A DNA stretch of 10,000 nt from Botryococcus braunii (lineage: Eukaryota > Chlorophyta > Trebouxiophyceae), in assembly GCA_002005505.1 (NCBI GenBank), contig KV908465.1, forward strand, positions 312,630 through 322,629, given 5' to 3'. A program made the translations under genes and the position numbers. Under the pieces are notes generated by a model. It was not told the DNA's origin. It worked only from the letters and a program-made list of their open reading frames with translations, and did no database searches. Positions within the stretch are counted from its first letter, which is position 1; every line of letters starts with the position of its first letter. Shown here one piece after another: positions 1 to 3,569 of this stretch.

Positions 1-2
1 TA

Positions 3-162
3 GATGGCGTGCCAATGATGAAAAATGATTCAAGTATGGGAAGGGCAGTACCGGGGTTTCGATCCCATGCTCGATGCCCCCATCATCTCGTTGAAGACCT
101 GAGGCACCGCCTGCACTATTTCCGAGCCTCTTTCCAGAGTCTTCTCGGGTGGGTTTCTCAAG
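3..162 (+). CDS. possible upstream exon of the SET gene (tentative)
   Basis: An open frame runs from base 3 to a TAG at 180-182 and includes an ATG at 36. Its residues include HHLVEDLRHRLHYFRASFQS, which looks helical and is not low-complexity. A donor-like AAG|GTGGAG at 160-168 would end an exon at 162 after the first base of a codon, and that phase fits the acceptor at 776 exactly. No SET or MYND motif can be recognised in it, and the first half of the frame is unremarkable. It may be chance. The match of phase is the only positive argument beyond the amino-acid composition. Confidence 0.2.
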
Positions 163-276
163 GTGGAGGGAGGTGTGATTAGTCATTTGGTATTGTAAGT
201 TTCTTATTTCGAGGAGTCGCACACAGTGGCCTTTGAGGCACACAATTGGCCGACAGCCACATCCAGTCATCGTGAC

Positions 277-440
277 ACATAAATGTGCAGCATTCATGAC
301 AGGTAAATGTGCAACACTCATGATAGGTAATGTGCAACATTCATGACAGGCAAATGTGCAACATTCATGACAGGTAATGTGCAACATTCATGACAGGCAA
401 ATGTGCAACATTCATGACAGGTAATGAGCAACTTTCGTAT
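277..440. repeat. minisatellite of alternating 24- and 23-bp units, about 7 copies
   Basis: Consensus AGGYAAATGTGCAACATTCATGAC. Units start near 277, 301, 325, 348, 372, 395 and 419. From 301 on, a 24-bp form (GGYAAATG) alternates with a 23-bp form lacking one A (GGTAATG), giving a 47-bp higher-order period. The first and last units are more diverged, as in most tandem arrays. No coding sense is apparent. Confidence 0.9.
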
Positions 441-776
441 CTTTATGGTGGGGCTCCTGCCTTTTGCATCAACTACTGGTCATGAAGCAGCTATTGGAAC
501 AGGGGCTGCATCATAGGGTCCATGTGGTTGGCGCTTGCTCTACCGCCGAAGTGGACTGCACCATGGGCAGTACAGCAGTACATATGAACATCACACATCA
601 GTACAGATGTACATCATATAACTTTACATATGTACATGCAGTACAGAACATTGCAGGTACTGTGGGAGCGGTGTGACACAGAGCGCCGGGTTCAGAGGGT
701 TGAGCCCGGGCAGATCACATCACTGCCGAATCGATAATGGTGTCACATGGACCCATGTGGCGGGGGAGGGCTGCAG
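441..776. other. stretch with no recognised gene before the 777 exon
   Basis: It holds a cluster of GTACA/ACATATG-like short repeats at about 566-660 and a short palindrome, CACATGG-AC-CCATGTG, at 744-759, 17 bp before the acceptor CTGCAG at 771-776. An ATG at 737 is in frame with the 777 exon, so translation could in principle begin there. A SET protein lacking its first SET half would be abnormal, so I treat 737-776 as intron end. Confidence 0.4.
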
Positions 777-899
777 AGGAGGAGCTGGTGAAGCGGTACG
801 AGAAGCTGAAGGAAACAGACATCCCAGGCGCCCCCTTGGTGTCGAATTTTGACCTCAAAAACATTCTTCGAATGTGTGCGCTGACCTTGGACACCACAG
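777..899 (+). CDS. SET gene, first clear exon (end at 899 or 873)
   Basis: Acceptor GGCTGCAG ends at 776 and a donor CACAG|GTATCT follows 899. The translation begins EEELVKRYEKLKETDIPGAP and ends near NILRMCALTLDTT. It is rich in charged and helical residues and has no stop. It would sit just ahead of the NHSC exon, where SMYD proteins have a helix followed by the Asn-Ala-Phe-like stretch. The 899 donor leaves one base of a codon, but the next exon needs two. Either a short exon of length 3n+1 is missing between them, or the donor is at 874 (GTGTGC), which restores the frame. The assignment to this gene rests on position, strand and phase, not on a family motif. Confidence 0.5.
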
Positions 900-1328
900 G
901 TATCTTCCCCATCTCCCTTTTCTCCCCCCCCCCCCCGGGGGCCCCTCTCCCTCTTCCCCATCTCCCTTTTTTCTCCCTCCCCCCCCCCACCCCGTCCCAC
1001 CCCTATCCCTCTCCCCTCCTTCCCAACTCACTCTCCCTTAAACCTCTCTGCCTGTAGACATGTGCCCACAACCCCGACCACGACCCATCCTCACATTCTA
1101 CTTTCGCCCGCAATCACAACTGACAGCTTCCTGGAACTTCCTGCATAAGCCCACTAAAGCAACCACGACGACCTGTCATCACGATTTTCTTGCGCCCGCA
1201 ATCACAAACACAGCTTCCTGCAACAATCTGCCTGTTCCCACAACCGACAACCGCGACCTGTTCATCACACATTGCTTGCGCCCGCAATCGCGACCGCAGC
1301 TTCCTGTAGATCTTGTGCCGTGTTAGCG

Positions 1329-1377
<49 letters not shown>

Positions 1378-2479
1378 GGGGGGGGTGTGGAAATTTGTCA
1401 GGTTGTGTCAGAGGAACAAGGCCTGGGAGGAATATAATCAAAGAGCGGGGATTCGCGTGGTGGTGATCGTAAGCTGTGGGTGGATGTCATAAGTACGTTG
1501 GCTGACAAACACTTCTCGTGACTACGTCTCGAGTGTTGGGATAGGGTCATTGGTTCATTGGTTCACAGATTCGTTGGTGGATGTCATAAGTACGTTGGCT
1601 GCCAAACAGATCTCGTGACTGCGTCTCGAGTATTGGGATAGGTTCATTCATTCATTCGTCCATCCATCATCCAGTCATCCATCCATCCGTCCATCTAGTC
1701 ATCCATCCATTCATTTAGAAAGTACCTTGGTAAACAACAAAGTTTTAACATAAAAAGGCAATAAAGTCCTGCTCTTGTCTAAGCTTAAGGATTCAAATAT
1801 CACATCTGTGGGTTGTAAGACTCTCTTGATAAATTTGGTTAAATCCGCACATAATTGGTGCCCAGCCATTCATCCATCCATTCATTCATGTGGAGTGAGA
1901 AAGGCAGGCAGTTGAGCATGGGCGAGTCGGGCAGATAGTTTGTTGCAGGGCTGGAGCCAGAACCAGCATGGCGTGCCAGAGCCAGCATGGCGGTACTGAG
2001 CCCTTCCGAGGTACCGAGACCTTTCCGTTGAGGTACTGACCGGTGCAGGGAGTGTGTTGCAGGGCTGGAGGAGAACTCCTGGTCGGAGCAGCATGACGGT
2101 GCCGAGCCCTTCCGAGGTACCCACCGGTGAGCCCTTCCGAGGTACCCCGGCTAGTAGAACAGTGCAGCGATGGATTCCTGTACGGTACCCCAGTGGGGTC
2201 CCAGCACCCTACAGCCATGGGGACCCTTGTGCAGGAGGAGATGATGCATCCGCAGAGCTCCCCTGCTTCTGCACTTGCCTCAGCTCCTGGACTAGGGTCC
2301 CCATGGCTGTGGGGTGCTGGGGAACCCACTGGGGTACCGTTCAGGAACTTGTCGATACCCTTCTGGCCAGTAGCTTTGTCGGTACCGTTCTGACTGCAGG
2401 GTGCGGTTGTCGACCCTCCTGGCTCGGAGGAAGTGAGGTGCTGGGGTTTCGTCTCCTTCATGTTGCACACACACGCACG

Positions 2480-2575
<96 letters not shown>

Positions 2576-3008
2576 AGGATGATTGGTGTTAAATAAGCAG
2601 GTCAGAGGAGGCGTCCGTTGTTTTTGACAAGGGGTGACTTTTTTTCTTTTTTTTTTTCTTTTTTTTTTAAAAATCTTTTTTGGCCCGGGGGGGGGGGTGG
2701 GGGTCCACAGGAAGCTGGCGCTTTATGGACTGCCCTCCCTTGTGAACCACTCCTGCCAGCCCAACACCGTCAGGTTCTCCATAGCAGATACCCTCTTCCT
2801 CCGAGCTACCAAACCTATCCGCGCAGGTCGCCCCTCGCCTTACCTCTCTTCCCTTATCTCTCCTCTGGTGCTCGCCCCTTACCTCTCTCCCCTGATCTTT
2901 GTCCCCTTACCTCCCTCGCTACCTGCTGTAAACTGGTCTGAGAGGGCTACTCAGCCTACATCCCATAAATCCCCCCAAGTCCCGAACTTTTTTTTTTTTT
3001 TGGGTCGG

Positions 3009-3095
<87 letters not shown>

Positions 3096-3523
3096 GTGTG
3101 TTTTTTTTTTTTTTTTTTTTTTTGAACATCTGGGCATTGTCTCATCAACACAAGACCCATTCATGGTTTCACGCAATTCAAAACTTACAGCCTAGCACAT
3201 AACTCACACTTCAGAGCGCAACTCATTGCTCATAACATACCCCAACACGCATGAGTAATGAGTTCCATTTTGAGAACATAACATACCTCAACACTCATGA
3301 TTCATGAGTCAACGTTTTGAGAAAACATAATCCATTATTCCTGCTTCCTCCAACCCAGTAGCCAGTGCAGTGCGGCCCCGTGGCGTGAGGCATGGCGAAG
3401 CAGGGGCTTTTTTCTTTTCTTTTTTTTTTTTTTTTTTTTTGGGGGGGGGGGGGGGGGGGCAGGAGGTACCAGTGGGTTCCAAGGACGTCACGCTTCCCTA
3501 TCATATGCCCTCATGACGCAGGA

Positions 3524-3569
<46 letters not shown>

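Noticed and set aside
277..440. CRISPR array
   Set aside because: Units are contiguous with no unique spacers and the context is eukaryotic; it is a minisatellite.
1886..2596. Long open frames on both strands (up to 226 codons), including Val-Cys and His-Thr repeats
   Set aside because: They are made of the GGTACC minisatellite, the inverted repeat and the AC run; both strands are open at once, which repeats explain.
3527..3568. Poly-A tail of a minus-strand retroposon
   Set aside because: No element body or target duplication can be seen next to the T42 run; similar T runs all over the intron point to slippage.
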